The notes under the pieces: model-generated
Seen by the model: the letters and a program-made list of their open reading frames with translations, nothing else
Database searches by the model: none
What the model was told of the DNA's origin: nothing
Shown: in pieces, positions 30,492 to 39,301 of the stretch
Numbering within the stretch: position 1 is the first letter of the stretch
Layout: every line of letters starts with the position of its first letter
NCBI GenBank assembly: GCA_030754235.1
Contig: JASMAS010000053.1
Coordinates: 1-47,352 of the forward strand
Origin: Litorilituus sp.
GTDB taxonomy: Bacteria > Pseudomonadota > Gammaproteobacteria > Enterobacterales > Alteromonadaceae
DNA length: 47,352 nt
Direction of reading: 5' to 3'
Made by a program: the position numbers and the translations under genes

Positions 30492-30534
30492 ACGGTATAG
30501 CTAATTATTTATGAGAAGTAATTTCCTATACCGT
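30492..30534. repeat. long imperfect hairpin after the chemoreceptor gene
   Basis: ACGGTATAG (30492-30500) pairs perfectly with CTATACCGT (30526-30534). Inside it AATTA (30503-30507) pairs with TAATT (30519-30523), separated by a 2x2 internal loop. No T-run follows on either side, so it is not a standard terminator. It could be an mRNA 3'-end stabiliser or a protein site. Confidence 0.5.
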
Positions 30535-30623
30535 GTTCTGCTCCATAAATCTTATTGAATTATGAGTCGCTTTACTTCATAGTGGTCTGACTTGTTATTC
30601 GCTTATACCTTTAAGGCTCACTA

Positions 30624-32240
30624 ATGAACAATTTTGACTTTATTATAATTGGCGCTGGCTCTGCTGGCTGTGTACTTGCCGATAAATTATCAGCAAGTGG
30701 TGAATATCAAGTTTGTTTATTAGAAGCAGGACCTAAAGATAGCCACTGGAGCATTCATATGCCGTTAGGGGTTATTGAATTAATGCGAGATAAAGTCAGA
30801 AATTGGCAGTACCATTCTAGCCCAGAAATCAGCCAAAACAATCGTGAAATATTTAACCCGCGAGGTAAAACACTCGGTGGTAGTAGTTCAATAAATGCCA
30901 TGCTTTATACTAGAGGTCAAAAAGAAGATTATGATCACTGGCGTGATCTTGGTAATAAAGGATGGGGCTTTGATGATGTTTTACCCTACTTTAAAAGGAC
31001 ACAACACCAAGAAAGGGGTGAGTGTGAGTTTCATGGGATCAATGGCCCGTTAAATGTTGCAGATTCACGAGCTAAACCTCCTGTACATGATGATTTTATG
31101 CTTTCTGCACAACAGGCAGGCTTTCCATTAAATGATGATTTTAATGGTGACAGCCAAGAAGGTATTGGTTATTACCAAATGACGCAAATAAATGGTCAGC
31201 GATGTAGTGCCGCTAAAGCGTTTCTAACCCCTAACTTAGGCAGAAGTAATTTAACGGTTATTACCGGCGCTCATGTGCAAAACATTCTTATAGATAAAAA
31301 CAAAAAAGCGACAGGTGTGTGTTATAAAGCTAATGGTAAGAAACAGAATATTTTTGCCAAAAAAGAAGTGTTATTAAGTGCTGGTGCGTTTAACTCACCA
31401 CAAATATTAATGTTATCGGGTATTGGTCCAAAAGAAGAGTTGATGAAACATAATATTCCATTAAAGCATGAACTTTCTGGCGTTGGAGAAAACCTTCAGG
31501 ATCACCCTGACACTATCGTAGTGACTCACCATAACCGCACAGATATCTTTGCATTGAGACCAAAATCGATATGGTGGACAGCTAAGCAGGCATTAAAATA
31601 CTTTTCAACTGATAAAAAGCTGCGTTCGGGTATTTTCACCTCTGCGGTTGCAGAGTCTGGCGGCTTTATTAAATCTAAACCTAATTTATCTCGACCCGAT
31701 ATACAATTGCATTTTATTCCTGCAGCTTTTGATGATCATGGTAGAAACTTCAAAATGTTAATGAACTACGGCATATCGGTACATGCTTGCTTACTACGTC
31801 CTAAAAGCCGCGGCAGCGTTACATTATATGGTGGTGAGCCAAGCCTTCATCCAAAAATCACCTTAAATATGCTGCAAGATGAAGACGATCAAAAGGATAT
31901 GATTCAAGCGGTTAAAATAGCGCGTTCAATATTAGCGCAACCGCCATTAAGTGATCATAACGGCAAAGAAATTTTTCCTGGTGAAGAAACGCAAAGCGAT
32001 GAGGAAATTTTAGAGTTTTTAAAAAATAAAACCAATACGATTTACCATCCTGTTGGTACCTGCAAAATGGGCAGTGACGATTTAGCCGTCGTTGATAGCG
32101 AGCTAAAAGTACACGGAATAAAAAGCTTACGGGTTATTGATGCCTCTATTATGCCAACATTAATTAGCGGTAACACCAATGCGCCAACTATCATGATTGC
32201 CGCCAAAATTGCCGATAATATCTTGGCTCAACATGCCTAA
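30624..32240 (+). CDS. GMC-family FAD oxidoreductase (choline/alcohol dehydrogenase-like)
   Basis: 538 residues. The N-terminal FAD-binding fold (FIIIGAGSAGCVLADKLS at about 6-23), the GMC signature GKTLGGSSSINAMLYTRG and the second signature GAFNSPQILMLSGIG are present. The catalytic His475 lies in YHPVGTCKMG, with NTNAPTIMIAAK near the end. GMC enzymes oxidise alcohols, choline or sugars. This one is close in style to BetA and AlkJ-type alcohol dehydrogenases. No betB or transporter is adjacent, so the substrate cannot be assigned. Monocistronic, convergent with the acyl-CoA dehydrogenase. Confidence 0.88.
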   Translation: MNNFDFIIIGAGSAGCVLADKLSASGEYQVCLLEAGPKDSHWSIHMPLGVIELMRDKVRNWQYHSSPEISQNNREIFNPRGKTLGGSSSINAMLYTRGQKEDYDHWRDLGNKGWGFDDVLPYFKRTQHQERGECEFHGINGPLNVADSRAKPPVHDDFMLSAQQAGFPLNDDFNGDSQEGIGYYQMTQINGQRCSAAKAFLTPNLGRSNLTVITGAHVQNILIDKNKKATGVCYKANGKKQNIFAKKEVLLSAGAFNSPQILMLSGIGPKEELMKHNIPLKHELSGVGENLQDHPDTIVVTHHNRTDIFALRPKSIWWTAKQALKYFSTDKKLRSGIFTSAVAESGGFIKSKPNLSRPDIQLHFIPAAFDDHGRNFKMLMNYGISVHACLLRPKSRGSVTLYGGEPSLHPKITLNMLQDEDDQKDMIQAVKIARSILAQPPLSDHNGKEIFPGEETQSDEEILEFLKNKTNTIYHPVGTCKMGSDDLAVVDSELKVHGIKSLRVIDASIMPTLISGNTNAPTIMIAAKIADNILAQHA

Positions 32241-32290
32241 AATCACTAATTGATAATAGCTAGGCACCAGTAAATTACACTTTTCTGGCA

Positions 32291-32318
32291 CAAAAAAGGG
32301 AGCACTTAGCCCCCTTTA
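32291..32318 (-). terminator. terminator of the acyl-CoA dehydrogenase gene
   Basis: On the minus strand, AAAGGG-g-GC and GC-t-CCCTTT form a stem around TAAGT, followed by further Ts. It lies about 22 nt after the stop at 32340, and may serve the convergent GMC gene as well. Confidence 0.8.
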
Positions 32319-32339
32319 GTCTAATAACTTAGCAAGTTA

Positions 32340-34136
32340 CTAGAAAGAAAAATCATCTTCGGCAAGTTCCATCATTGAAACTGCACCATTTTCAACACAA
32401 GCAGCATGACCACTTGCTCTTGGCAAGATTCGTTGGAAATAAAAGCGCGCTGTTTTGATTTTAGCTTCATAAAAAGCCGAATCACCTTCACCTGCTGCAA
32501 GTTTATCTTGCGCAACTTTAACCATTTTTGCCCAGAAGTAAGCCAAAGTTAAATAGCCAGAATACATTAAATAATCAACGGAAGCAGCGCCAATTTCATC
32601 TGGATTTTGCATTGCCTTCATGCCAATGCGCTCAGTCATTTTCTGTAAATCACCACCAAAGGTCATGATAGGTTGAATGAACTCTTGCATCGCTTCGTTA
32701 CCCGCATTTGCTACACAAAAAGCAGTTACTTCTGCGCCAAATGGTTTTAAAATTTCACCTTTCGAGCCCAGAATTTTACGGGCTAATAAATCAAGAGCTT
32801 GAATACCTGTAGTACCTTCATATAAGCAGCTGATCTTAGTATCACGCATTAGCTGCTCCATACCCCACTCTTTGATAAAGCCGTGCCCACCAAAGACTTG
32901 AATACCATGACTAGTACACTCAAGACCTACTTCAGTTAAGAAAGCTTTAGCGATAGGTGTTAATAACGCAAGCTTAGCTTCAGTAGCCGCTTTTTCTGCT
33001 TCATCTTTACTTGCATGGCCAATATCAACTAACTGAGCTAAATAAGCAACTAAGGCACGACCCCCTTCAGCAATAGATTTTTGAGTTAATAGCATACGAC
33101 GCACATCTGGGTGTACAATAATGGCATCAGCGGGCCCATCAGGATTTTTAACACCCGTTAAAGAACGCATTTGTAATCGGTCTTTTGCATAAGCAAGTGC
33201 TCCTTGAAAAGATGCTTCAGCAGCAGCAACACCTTCAGTTGCAACACCTAAACGGGCGGCATTCATAAAAGTAAACATACAATTTAAGCCACGGTTTACT
33301 TCGCCAATTAAGTAACCCTTTGCGCCGTCAAAGTTGATTACACAAGTTGCGTTCGCATTAATACCCATTTTATGCTCAATTGAGCCACAGCTTACCGCAT
33401 TTTTATCGGCAACTTCACCATTTTCAGTGACATTAAATTTAGGTACGATAAATAAAGAAATACCTTTACTGCCTTCTGGAGAACCAGGAATGCGTGCAAT
33501 GACAATATGAACAATATTATCTGACAAGTCATGTTCGCCGGCAGAAATGAAAATTTTAGTCCCTGTTAATGAGTAGCTACCGTCTTCATTAAGCTCTGCT
33601 TTCGTACGAAGCATACCTAAATCTGTACCACAATGTGGTTCAGTTAAACACATAGTACCTGTCCATACCCCTTCAACTAACTTAGGCATGAAGGTGTTTT
33701 TTTGAAAATCACTACCGTGCTCTTCAATCGTTGCTAAAGCACCATGGCTTAAGCCTGGGTACATAGCAAAACTATGGTTAGCCCCTGAAAACAACTCTGA
33801 AATAGCTGTATTTAATGAGTGCGGTAAGCCCTGCCCGCCAAAGTCAATGCTTTGTGCTAGTGTTGGCCAACCACCTTCAACATATTGCTGATAAGCTTCT
33901 TTAAAGCCATCAGGCGTGGTTACTTCACCATTATTCCAAGTACAACCTTGCTCGTCACCAATTTGATTAATTGGCGCAATAACTTGTTCGGTAAATTTAG
34001 CAGCTTCACCAATGATAGCATCAACCATATCGATAGTTGCATCTTCATAACCAAGCTTTTGATAATGAGTTTCACAATCAAGCAACTCTTGCATTACAAA
34101 CTTAATGTCTCTAACTGGTGATTTATATTCTGGCAT
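32340..34136 (-). CDS. acyl-CoA dehydrogenase (C-terminal-domain type)
   Basis: 598 residues, longer than classical 380-residue enzymes because of an N-terminal extension (MPEYKSPVRDIKFVMQELLD) and an extra C-terminal domain. GTMCLTEPHCGTDLGMLRT is the FAD-binding signature, and GSYSLTGTKIFISAGEHD follows. The catalytic Glu440 lies in CLYEGTTGIQALDL. This subgroup includes enzymes for medium or long acyl-CoAs and DmdC of DMSP breakdown; the sequence alone does not decide. FAD-linked first step of beta-oxidation. Preceded by a PsrA-like operator, which supports a fatty-acid role. Confidence 0.92.
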   Translation of the reverse strand: MPEYKSPVRDIKFVMQELLDCETHYQKLGYEDATIDMVDAIIGEAAKFTEQVIAPINQIGDEQGCTWNNGEVTTPDGFKEAYQQYVEGGWPTLAQSIDFGGQGLPHSLNTAISELFSGANHSFAMYPGLSHGALATIEEHGSDFQKNTFMPKLVEGVWTGTMCLTEPHCGTDLGMLRTKAELNEDGSYSLTGTKIFISAGEHDLSDNIVHIVIARIPGSPEGSKGISLFIVPKFNVTENGEVADKNAVSCGSIEHKMGINANATCVINFDGAKGYLIGEVNRGLNCMFTFMNAARLGVATEGVAAAEASFQGALAYAKDRLQMRSLTGVKNPDGPADAIIVHPDVRRMLLTQKSIAEGGRALVAYLAQLVDIGHASKDEAEKAATEAKLALLTPIAKAFLTEVGLECTSHGIQVFGGHGFIKEWGMEQLMRDTKISCLYEGTTGIQALDLLARKILGSKGEILKPFGAEVTAFCVANAGNEAMQEFIQPIMTFGGDLQKMTERIGMKAMQNPDEIGAASVDYLMYSGYLTLAYFWAKMVKVAQDKLAAGEGDSAFYEAKIKTARFYFQRILPRASGHAACVENGAVSMMELAEDDFSF

Positions 34137-34198
34137 AGGTTCTCTCCAATAATTTTTTCAGCGGCTTTTTCAAAAATAGCAAGCAACTGGTCGGATGT

Positions 34199-34214
34199 TC
34201 AAACATGCGTTTGA
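34199..34214. promoter_or_regulatory. PsrA-like operator before acyl-CoA dehydrogenase
   Basis: TCAAAC-ATGC-GTTTGA is a perfect 6+6 inverted repeat 62 nt before the start codon. It fits the published PsrA consensus (G/C)AAAC-N2-4-GTTT(G/C). PsrA is a TetR-family fatty-acid-degradation regulator in Gammaproteobacteria. Site seen; regulator inferred. Confidence 0.65.
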
Positions 34215-34300
34215 TTTAACCATGTTATTGGCCTTTTTAAAAGGTCTTTTTGAATCAATTAGCGATTAGTTTAAGGATTACTATTGATTAAAAAACTAAA

Positions 34301-34322
34301 AAAGGAGCTTAAAAGCTCCTTT
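34301..34322 (-). terminator. terminator of the BACON lipoprotein gene
   Basis: AAAGGAGCT (34301-34309) pairs with AGCTCCTTT (34314-34322) around TAAA. On the minus strand it is followed by a T-rich run. It lies about 38 nt after the stop at 34361. Confidence 0.85.
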
Positions 34323-34360
34323 GAAATTCTGTTAATCAATTGTATTTAATACGATTAACC

Positions 34361-36331
34361 TTACAAAGAGATCAGCTCAATTTGAGAGTCAACGTCTAAG
34401 TTATTTGATCTATCAACATTGATAATTAAGCGCTGATCATCTCCAGAAAGTTTAAGACTACTCGGTTGGCTACCTTGAGTGAGAACCGTTGAAGTTAAAT
34501 TTTGCTCGTTATCATAGATATCTAAATAAAAACCCAGAGGACTAGAAGTATTAATTCTTAAATAATTTGGTTGGCTATCATTATTTTTTGCTAGCAATAA
34601 TGTCACTACATTTTCATTAATTTCTAATAATCCATTATCAGTAAACGCTTCACCATCAAAGCTGATCCACTCGCTAGTGCTACTAACCGCATAAATATGA
34701 GCCTCGTCATTGCTGACAATAAAATCATAGATAGGCTCTCCATCGGGTAATGATTCGGGATGATACTCGTGTGTTAGCGTTGTCATCACTTTATCATCAC
34801 CAAAATCATTCACCTGTGGTAAATAACGTTTAATACTTACCGAGTTATTATCTAAAGCAAATAGTGTATTAGCTTGAGCTGCAAGATCAATTTTTGTGGC
34901 AAAGTAGGCATTTTCGGGATCCCAAAATAAAACCTTAAGATTTTCATCTGCAAATTCTAGCGTTTGGGTGACCACAAAATAACGTCCTGACAAGTGCACT
35001 ATATTGGTTGGCTCATAGGCAATATCAAAATCAACAATTTCAATAAAGGTATTATCTGTTGGGTCAATTTTATAACGATGGATAACCGTTGTGCTTACAT
35101 CGCCTTCCATCACCGTCTCGATCGCTTTAGCCAATATATAGTCACCTTCTGGGTGCAATATAAGTTGCTCTAAATCGCTATTTTCTGGAGAAACGGTCAA
35201 GCTTGAAAGAGGTTCACCTGTATATTGATGATAAGTGATAAATTTATTCGCTACAGCGACATAAAACTGAGGTTTTAGCGGCGAGGTTAACATTTCATTA
35301 TCGTTAATCTCTAACGGTGACAACACTTTATTTTCAACCATTAAATCACTATTATAAAAATTAACATGAATAATTTCACTAATAGCATGCGAACTCAAAT
35401 CAGCAGTAACAAGAACCTGAGCAGATGAATTCTGATGTAGAGGAGCAATATTGGGATCGGCTGTAATGTGAAGTTTATTATCACCAACAGAACTAACAGT
35501 TAACCAATCAGCTTCTGTGGATGCTTGCCAACTAATTGCCTTGCCATTGTTATTGATGGCAACGGTTGTTGCTAATGCTGATTTAGCCGCTGTTGACATT
35601 AAGGAAACGGCTGACCGTTCAGCGTATAAATAAACATTATCAAGTGCCAACTCAACGGGGATAGACTTACTATCACCCGAGGTTGACTCTGTTAAAATAA
35701 TATTGCCTTGCTGTAAGCCTGGTGCTGCTAATGAACCTATATCGGGTGTTACCACAATTGTGGCGTCACCTGTTCCAGAAGTTACATCTAAAGATAACCA
35801 ATCAACATCAACACTTGCTGTCCATGCATTTTTTTCACTGGTTATAGTAAAAGTTTGCTCTACTATGCTATCGTCACCAAAGGTGCCATTGTATTTAATT
35901 TTTTGCGTATCGACCGCTAAGTTCCAGATTAATAATGAAACATCAATATCATGATAAGCAAAGTTACTAGCATCATCATTACTGACCGCCAAACGTATTT
36001 TTGTTAAATAAGTATCAGCAAGAAGAAATTCTCCATTAATGACATCAAGATAAATAGTGGCAGAATTAGCAGTAACATTTTCAGAACGATACTTTAACCA
36101 AGCAACAGGGGTAACTTCTGGCGCGTAACCAACCAATAAACCATCACCAGTAAAATTTACCTGTATGGCAATAGTCTCTGATGATGCTTGCGAAAATTCA
36201 TTGCTGAAGCTGACCTTACTCGTATTCGCAGAAACAGAAAAATTAGTTTCATTATCTGAACCACATGCTTGCAGCATAATAATGGTAATAAAGACGATGA
36301 CTTTAGAAATGTGCCCCACTTGTTCCTTCAT
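34361..36331 (-). CDS. BACON-domain surface or periplasmic lipoprotein
   Basis: 656 residues. The signal peptide ends in the lipobox LQAC (about residues 20-23), so a lipid anchor is expected. The first half repeats about 90-residue beta-sandwich modules. One is clear: WTASVDVDWLSLDVTSGTGD, and a second, WQASTEADWLTVSSVGDN, shares the W-L pair of BACON domains. The second half (about 340-656) reads like a beta-propeller, with repeats of a polar, Asp-rich strand pattern. BACON domains are linked to carbohydrate or mucin binding in Bacteroidetes; the ligand here is unknown. Monocistronic. Confidence 0.65.
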   Translation of the reverse strand: MKEQVGHISKVIVFITIIMLQACGSDNETNFSVSANTSKVSFSNEFSQASSETIAIQVNFTGDGLLVGYAPEVTPVAWLKYRSENVTANSATIYLDVINGEFLLADTYLTKIRLAVSNDDASNFAYHDIDVSLLIWNLAVDTQKIKYNGTFGDDSIVEQTFTITSEKNAWTASVDVDWLSLDVTSGTGDATIVVTPDIGSLAAPGLQQGNIILTESTSGDSKSIPVELALDNVYLYAERSAVSLMSTAAKSALATTVAINNNGKAISWQASTEADWLTVSSVGDNKLHITADPNIAPLHQNSSAQVLVTADLSSHAISEIIHVNFYNSDLMVENKVLSPLEINDNEMLTSPLKPQFYVAVANKFITYHQYTGEPLSSLTVSPENSDLEQLILHPEGDYILAKAIETVMEGDVSTTVIHRYKIDPTDNTFIEIVDFDIAYEPTNIVHLSGRYFVVTQTLEFADENLKVLFWDPENAYFATKIDLAAQANTLFALDNNSVSIKRYLPQVNDFGDDKVMTTLTHEYHPESLPDGEPIYDFIVSNDEAHIYAVSSTSEWISFDGEAFTDNGLLEINENVVTLLLAKNNDSQPNYLRINTSSPLGFYLDIYDNEQNLTSTVLTQGSQPSSLKLSGDDQRLIINVDRSNNLDVDSQIELISL

Positions 36332-36417
36332 AAGAATTCCTAACCCTAAATCGTTAACTAAGTTATTTAATTATTCTTGTGTAGGCCCAAGTTAGCACAA
36401 TCTAAAAGCTGATAAAA

Positions 36418-36843
36418 CTAGTGGCTTTCTAAATAAGCAAAAACAGTGCTAAAAGCTTGCTCTTGGTATTGTTTTAAACCAGTATCGCGAAAGTCGATAT
36501 CGATTTGGCTTTTTGCTAATTCTTTTTTAATGAAACTTGCCGATAATATTCCTACTTGTAGATCAGTAATCAGTTGAATCGCCGCTTCTAACTTGAAGCC
36601 TACAGGGCCACCAGCAAATTTACCTTTAAGGGCACGACCTTTTATAAATACATGAGTTACTTGATAATCTTCCATTAACTTAGCAAAGGTAAACTGAAAT
36701 TTTTGTACTTGTTCAGCATCACCAGCATTATCTAAACTAACTTTTTGAACTCGGGTATGAGGAATATCATACAAATTATTTTCTTTTGACATAATACAAA
36801 TAATTGCATCGTTGCCTTTTATCTCTACGCCACAGGCTTTCAT
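36418..36843 (-). CDS. DUF3010 protein
   Basis: 141 residues of unknown function. KACGVEIKGNDAIICIM at the start and HVFIKGRALKGKFAGGPVGF in the middle are typical of DUF3010, a short family in Alteromonadales and Vibrionales. The opening beta-strand pattern with a Gly-Val-Glu recalls the RNase H/Holliday-resolvase fold, but the catalytic acids are not obvious. No signal peptide or membrane segment. Divergent from the ABM gene with an 81-nt shared control region. Confidence 0.7.
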   Translation of the reverse strand: MKACGVEIKGNDAIICIMSKENNLYDIPHTRVQKVSLDNAGDAEQVQKFQFTFAKLMEDYQVTHVFIKGRALKGKFAGGPVGFKLEAAIQLITDLQVGILSASFIKKELAKSQIDIDFRDTGLKQYQEQAFSTVFAYLESH

Positions 36844-36924
36844 GGAAAACTCCCTTACAAATTACTTTCGCTATTATATACTTATGCTAATACAAAAGCA
36901 GAAATTTTATTTACTGGAGAAACC

Positions 36925-37275
36925 ATGTCACAACGCGTATACGTATTAGCTCAATTTCAAGCAAAACAAGGTAAAGAGCAACAACTTTTTGAGACATTAA
37001 AAGCTCTTGAGCCTGACTCTTACCGAGAGCAAGGTTGTATTCAATACACTGTCACACGTCAAATTGACCACGAATGTGCAACCAGAAACAAACACACTAT
37101 CGTTTTCAATGAAATTTGGGCCACTGCTGAAGATTGGGCTGCCCATGGTCGCCGCAGACAAATAGCTGATTTTTTTGAAAATGAGGTAAAAAACCCTGAA
37201 GGTTTAGTTGCTGATGTCAGCGTAACCGCATACAGTGATGAAGGTGTCGATTTTGACGCTCCTGTTTATTTCTAA
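36925..37275 (+). CDS. antibiotic biosynthesis monooxygenase (ABM) domain protein
   Basis: 116 residues forming one ABM ferredoxin-like domain. [20 protein letters not shown] is the first strand-helix, [11 protein letters not shown] the next strand, and [20 protein letters not shown] the W-x-H-containing block. Relatives include the quinol monooxygenase YgiN and LsrG, which handles phospho-AI-2. LuxS, the AI-2 synthase, begins 52 nt downstream on the same strand, which makes an AI-2-related role worth testing, but this is inference. GGAGAAACC precedes the ATG. Confidence 0.75.
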   Translation: MSQRVYVLAQFQAKQGKEQQLFETLKALEPDSYREQGCIQYTVTRQIDHECATRNKHTIVFNEIWATAEDWAAHGRRRQIADFFENEVKNPEGLVADVSVTAYSDEGVDFDAPVYF

Positions 37276-37327
37276 CTGTGTTAAAATCTCACTATTATAC
37301 ATTTTAAAAATTGGAAAGAGAGTTACT

Positions 37328-37843
37328 ATGCCACTATTAGACAGCTTTACCGTAGATCACACCATAATGAATGCACCTGCTGTGCGTGTTGCTAAAGCCA
37401 TGAGCACACCAAAGGGCGATACCATTACGGTATTTGACCTGCGCTTTACCAAACCTAATATTGATATTATCGGTGACAAAGCCATTCATACCCTTGAACA
37501 TCTTTTTGCAGGCTTTATGCGTCAACATTTAAATAGTGAAACCGTGGAAATTATTGACTTATCACCTATGGGTTGTCGCACAGGTTTTTATATGAGCCTG
37601 CTTGGCAAACCAAGCGAACAACAAGTCGCAGATGCATGGTTAAAATCTATGGAAGATGTACTAAACGTTGTCAGCCAAAATGATATTCCTGAGTTAAATT
37701 TATATCAATGTGGTACAGCAGCAATGCACTCTCTTGAACAAGCGAAAGAGACTGCTGCTTCGGTAATAGAGCAAGGAATAGGCATTAACTACAATAAAGA
37801 TATTGCTTTAAGTAAAACCCAATTAGCTGCATTAAATAAATAA
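37328..37843 (+). CDS. luxS: S-ribosylhomocysteine lyase
   Basis: Cleaves S-ribosylhomocysteine to homocysteine and DPD, the precursor of the signal AI-2, and recycles methyl-cycle products. 171 residues from ATG 37328, the family length. The metal site is H54 and H58 (HTLEH) and C128 (YQCGTAAMH); C83 ([10 protein letters not shown]) and E57 are catalytic. The longer frame from 37235 overlaps the upstream gene and adds no family sequence. AAAGAG lies before the ATG. Confidence 0.97.
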   Translation: MPLLDSFTVDHTIMNAPAVRVAKAMSTPKGDTITVFDLRFTKPNIDIIGDKAIHTLEHLFAGFMRQHLNSETVEIIDLSPMGCRTGFYMSLLGKPSEQQVADAWLKSMEDVLNVVSQNDIPELNLYQCGTAAMHSLEQAKETAASVIEQGIGINYNKDIALSKTQLAALNK

Positions 37844-37885
37844 TTAGCCTGCCAATAAAACCACAGGTCAACCATAGGGGCTAAT

Positions 37886-38656
37886 ATGTGTGTGTTATTT
37901 TTTGCCATTAAACAGCACCCTAAGTACCCAGTAATCATTTGTGCTAATCGTGATGAATTTCATCAGCGCCCAACGCAAGCAATGCACTGGTGGCCTGAAA
38001 ACAATAAGCAAGATGCTATTTTAGCTGGTAAAGACCTACAAGCAGGAGGTTCTTGGCTGGGCTTAACCAAGCAAGGGCGTTTCAGCGCTTTAACCAACTT
38101 TCGCCAACCACAAGATTTTGATGAACATAAAAAATCTCGTGGTTGTTTGGTAGTCAATGCTTTAGCGAAACCAGATGTTCAACTCACGACTGAATTAAAA
38201 GAGTCATCTAATCATTACAATGGCTTTACCTTAGTTTATGGACAGCTAAATCACTTAATGTGCTTTGACAGTGTTTCACAAAAACAGTGCGTATTAAATG
38301 AAGGTTTTCACAGTATGAGTAATGGCGCATTACACGATATATGGCCAAAAATGTCGTTAGGATTAGCGCAACTCTCTAACACTATTTCTAGCGCTAAAAT
38401 GCAACCGCTCACTATCGAAAAGTTATTTATTTTGATGAAGAATCATCAACAAGCTCAAGTGGAACATTTGCCTCAAACAGGTATACCGACAGACTGGGAG
38501 CATTTACTTAGCTCAATATTTATCATTTCTCCAGAATATGGCACACGCACCACAAATATTATTACTCTAGATAATCAAGGGAATATCAATGTTTATGATC
38601 GAAGTTATAATGCCCAGGGGGAATATGTTTCAACACAAGAATTTCAATTAACTTAG
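37886..38656 (+). CDS. NRDE (TANGO2-like) family protein
   Basis: 256 residues. Begins MCVLFF with the family-typical Cys2, followed by CANRDEFHQRPT, where NRDE is at 21-24, and GGSWLGLTKQGRFSALTNFR. The C-terminal GTRTTNIITLD is also characteristic. TANGO2 relatives are linked to heme handling or metabolism in eukaryotes and some bacteria; the bacterial role is not settled. The Cys2 and Ntn-hydrolase-like pattern may be catalytic. AGGGG is present before the ATG. Same strand as luxS with a 42-nt gap. Confidence 0.85.
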   Translation: MCVLFFAIKQHPKYPVIICANRDEFHQRPTQAMHWWPENNKQDAILAGKDLQAGGSWLGLTKQGRFSALTNFRQPQDFDEHKKSRGCLVVNALAKPDVQLTTELKESSNHYNGFTLVYGQLNHLMCFDSVSQKQCVLNEGFHSMSNGALHDIWPKMSLGLAQLSNTISSAKMQPLTIEKLFILMKNHQQAQVEHLPQTGIPTDWEHLLSSIFIISPEYGTRTTNIITLDNQGNINVYDRSYNAQGEYVSTQEFQLT

Positions 38657-38802
38657 CTGTTTATTCATGGGTAGTTATAAGCCCTAGCAAAAACAAAACT
38701 TAATGAGTGCTAAATATCGACTCACTTATATCACACCTAGCTTCAGTTTAAATCAAAAAAACTAAAAAGTATTACCAAAGGCGATTAACAGCTACTTTTG
38801 AA

Positions 38803-39015
38803 TTGAACAAACGTGAGATAAATAACATCTTTACTATTCAACAAAGAGTTAAAGCGCTTTTAGCCGAATCTTTCGGACAGTGTTTGTTCGACATTTTTAC
38901 GGCGTTATCGCTTTTTTATGTGAAACAACCACATGACAAAAGCTCTGCCTTGTATAAATACCCAAAAAATCGCTGCAAAATCAAGCTCGAAAGATCAACA
39001 GACCCTAACATTTAG
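38803..39015 (+). CDS. doubtful 70-residue ORF
   Basis: Starts with TTG at 38803 and has no good ribosome-binding site. The product is soluble and basic, with QPHDKSSALYKYPKNRCKI near the end. No family recognised. The 368-nt stretch 38657-39024 between the NRDE gene and the small membrane-protein gene otherwise shows no clear gene, terminator or repeat. It may be chance, or a fragment of an older gene. Confidence 0.2.
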   Translation: MNKREINNIFTIQQRVKALLAESFGQCLFDIFTALSLFYVKQPHDKSSALYKYPKNRCKIKLERSTDPNI

Positions 39016-39024
39016 CTCATTTTG

Positions 39025-39198
39025 CTAAACTACTTCCCTCACTATAGCGGCCAACAAGATTACAAAAACCAATACCCAACTTATTTTACTAAATTTTGTT
39101 TGTTGTTCACTACTCATTGGTTTTCCATACCGTTCACCTAACACAAGCATTATTGCAACGGCACCAAAAACACAGGCTAATATTATTAACAAAGTCAT
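39025..39198 (-). CDS. 57-residue membrane protein of unknown function
   Basis: ATG at 39198, TAG at 39025-39027, preceded by a strong GGAGG at good spacing. The product opens MTLLIILACVFGAVAIMLVL, then has a polar loop GERYGKPMSSEQQTKFSKIS and a second segment WVLVFVILLAAIV ending REVV. Two membrane helices with a charged cytoplasmic or periplasmic loop are predicted. Divergent from the ThrE-type exporter. The coding potential (start, Shine-Dalgarno, two helices, no internal stop) is convincing although the gene is very short. Function unknown. Confidence 0.75.
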   Translation of the reverse strand: MTLLIILACVFGAVAIMLVLGERYGKPMSSEQQTKFSKISWVLVFVILLAAIVREVV

Positions 39199-39301
39199 CG
39201 CTATACCTCCGTCATCAAAAACTAAGTTTTTCTACCTAGTTTCCCAAAAATCTATTACCATAGCATATGGGCTATAATTTTTTCAAAAGTATACAACTTC
39301 T
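39199..39301 (+). promoter_or_regulatory. divergent control region with possible -10 box for the ThrE-type gene
   Basis: TATAAT at 39273-39278 lies 23 nt before the exporter start; no clear -35 partner. The GGAGG of the divergent small gene lies near 39207-39211. Tentative. Confidence 0.3.
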
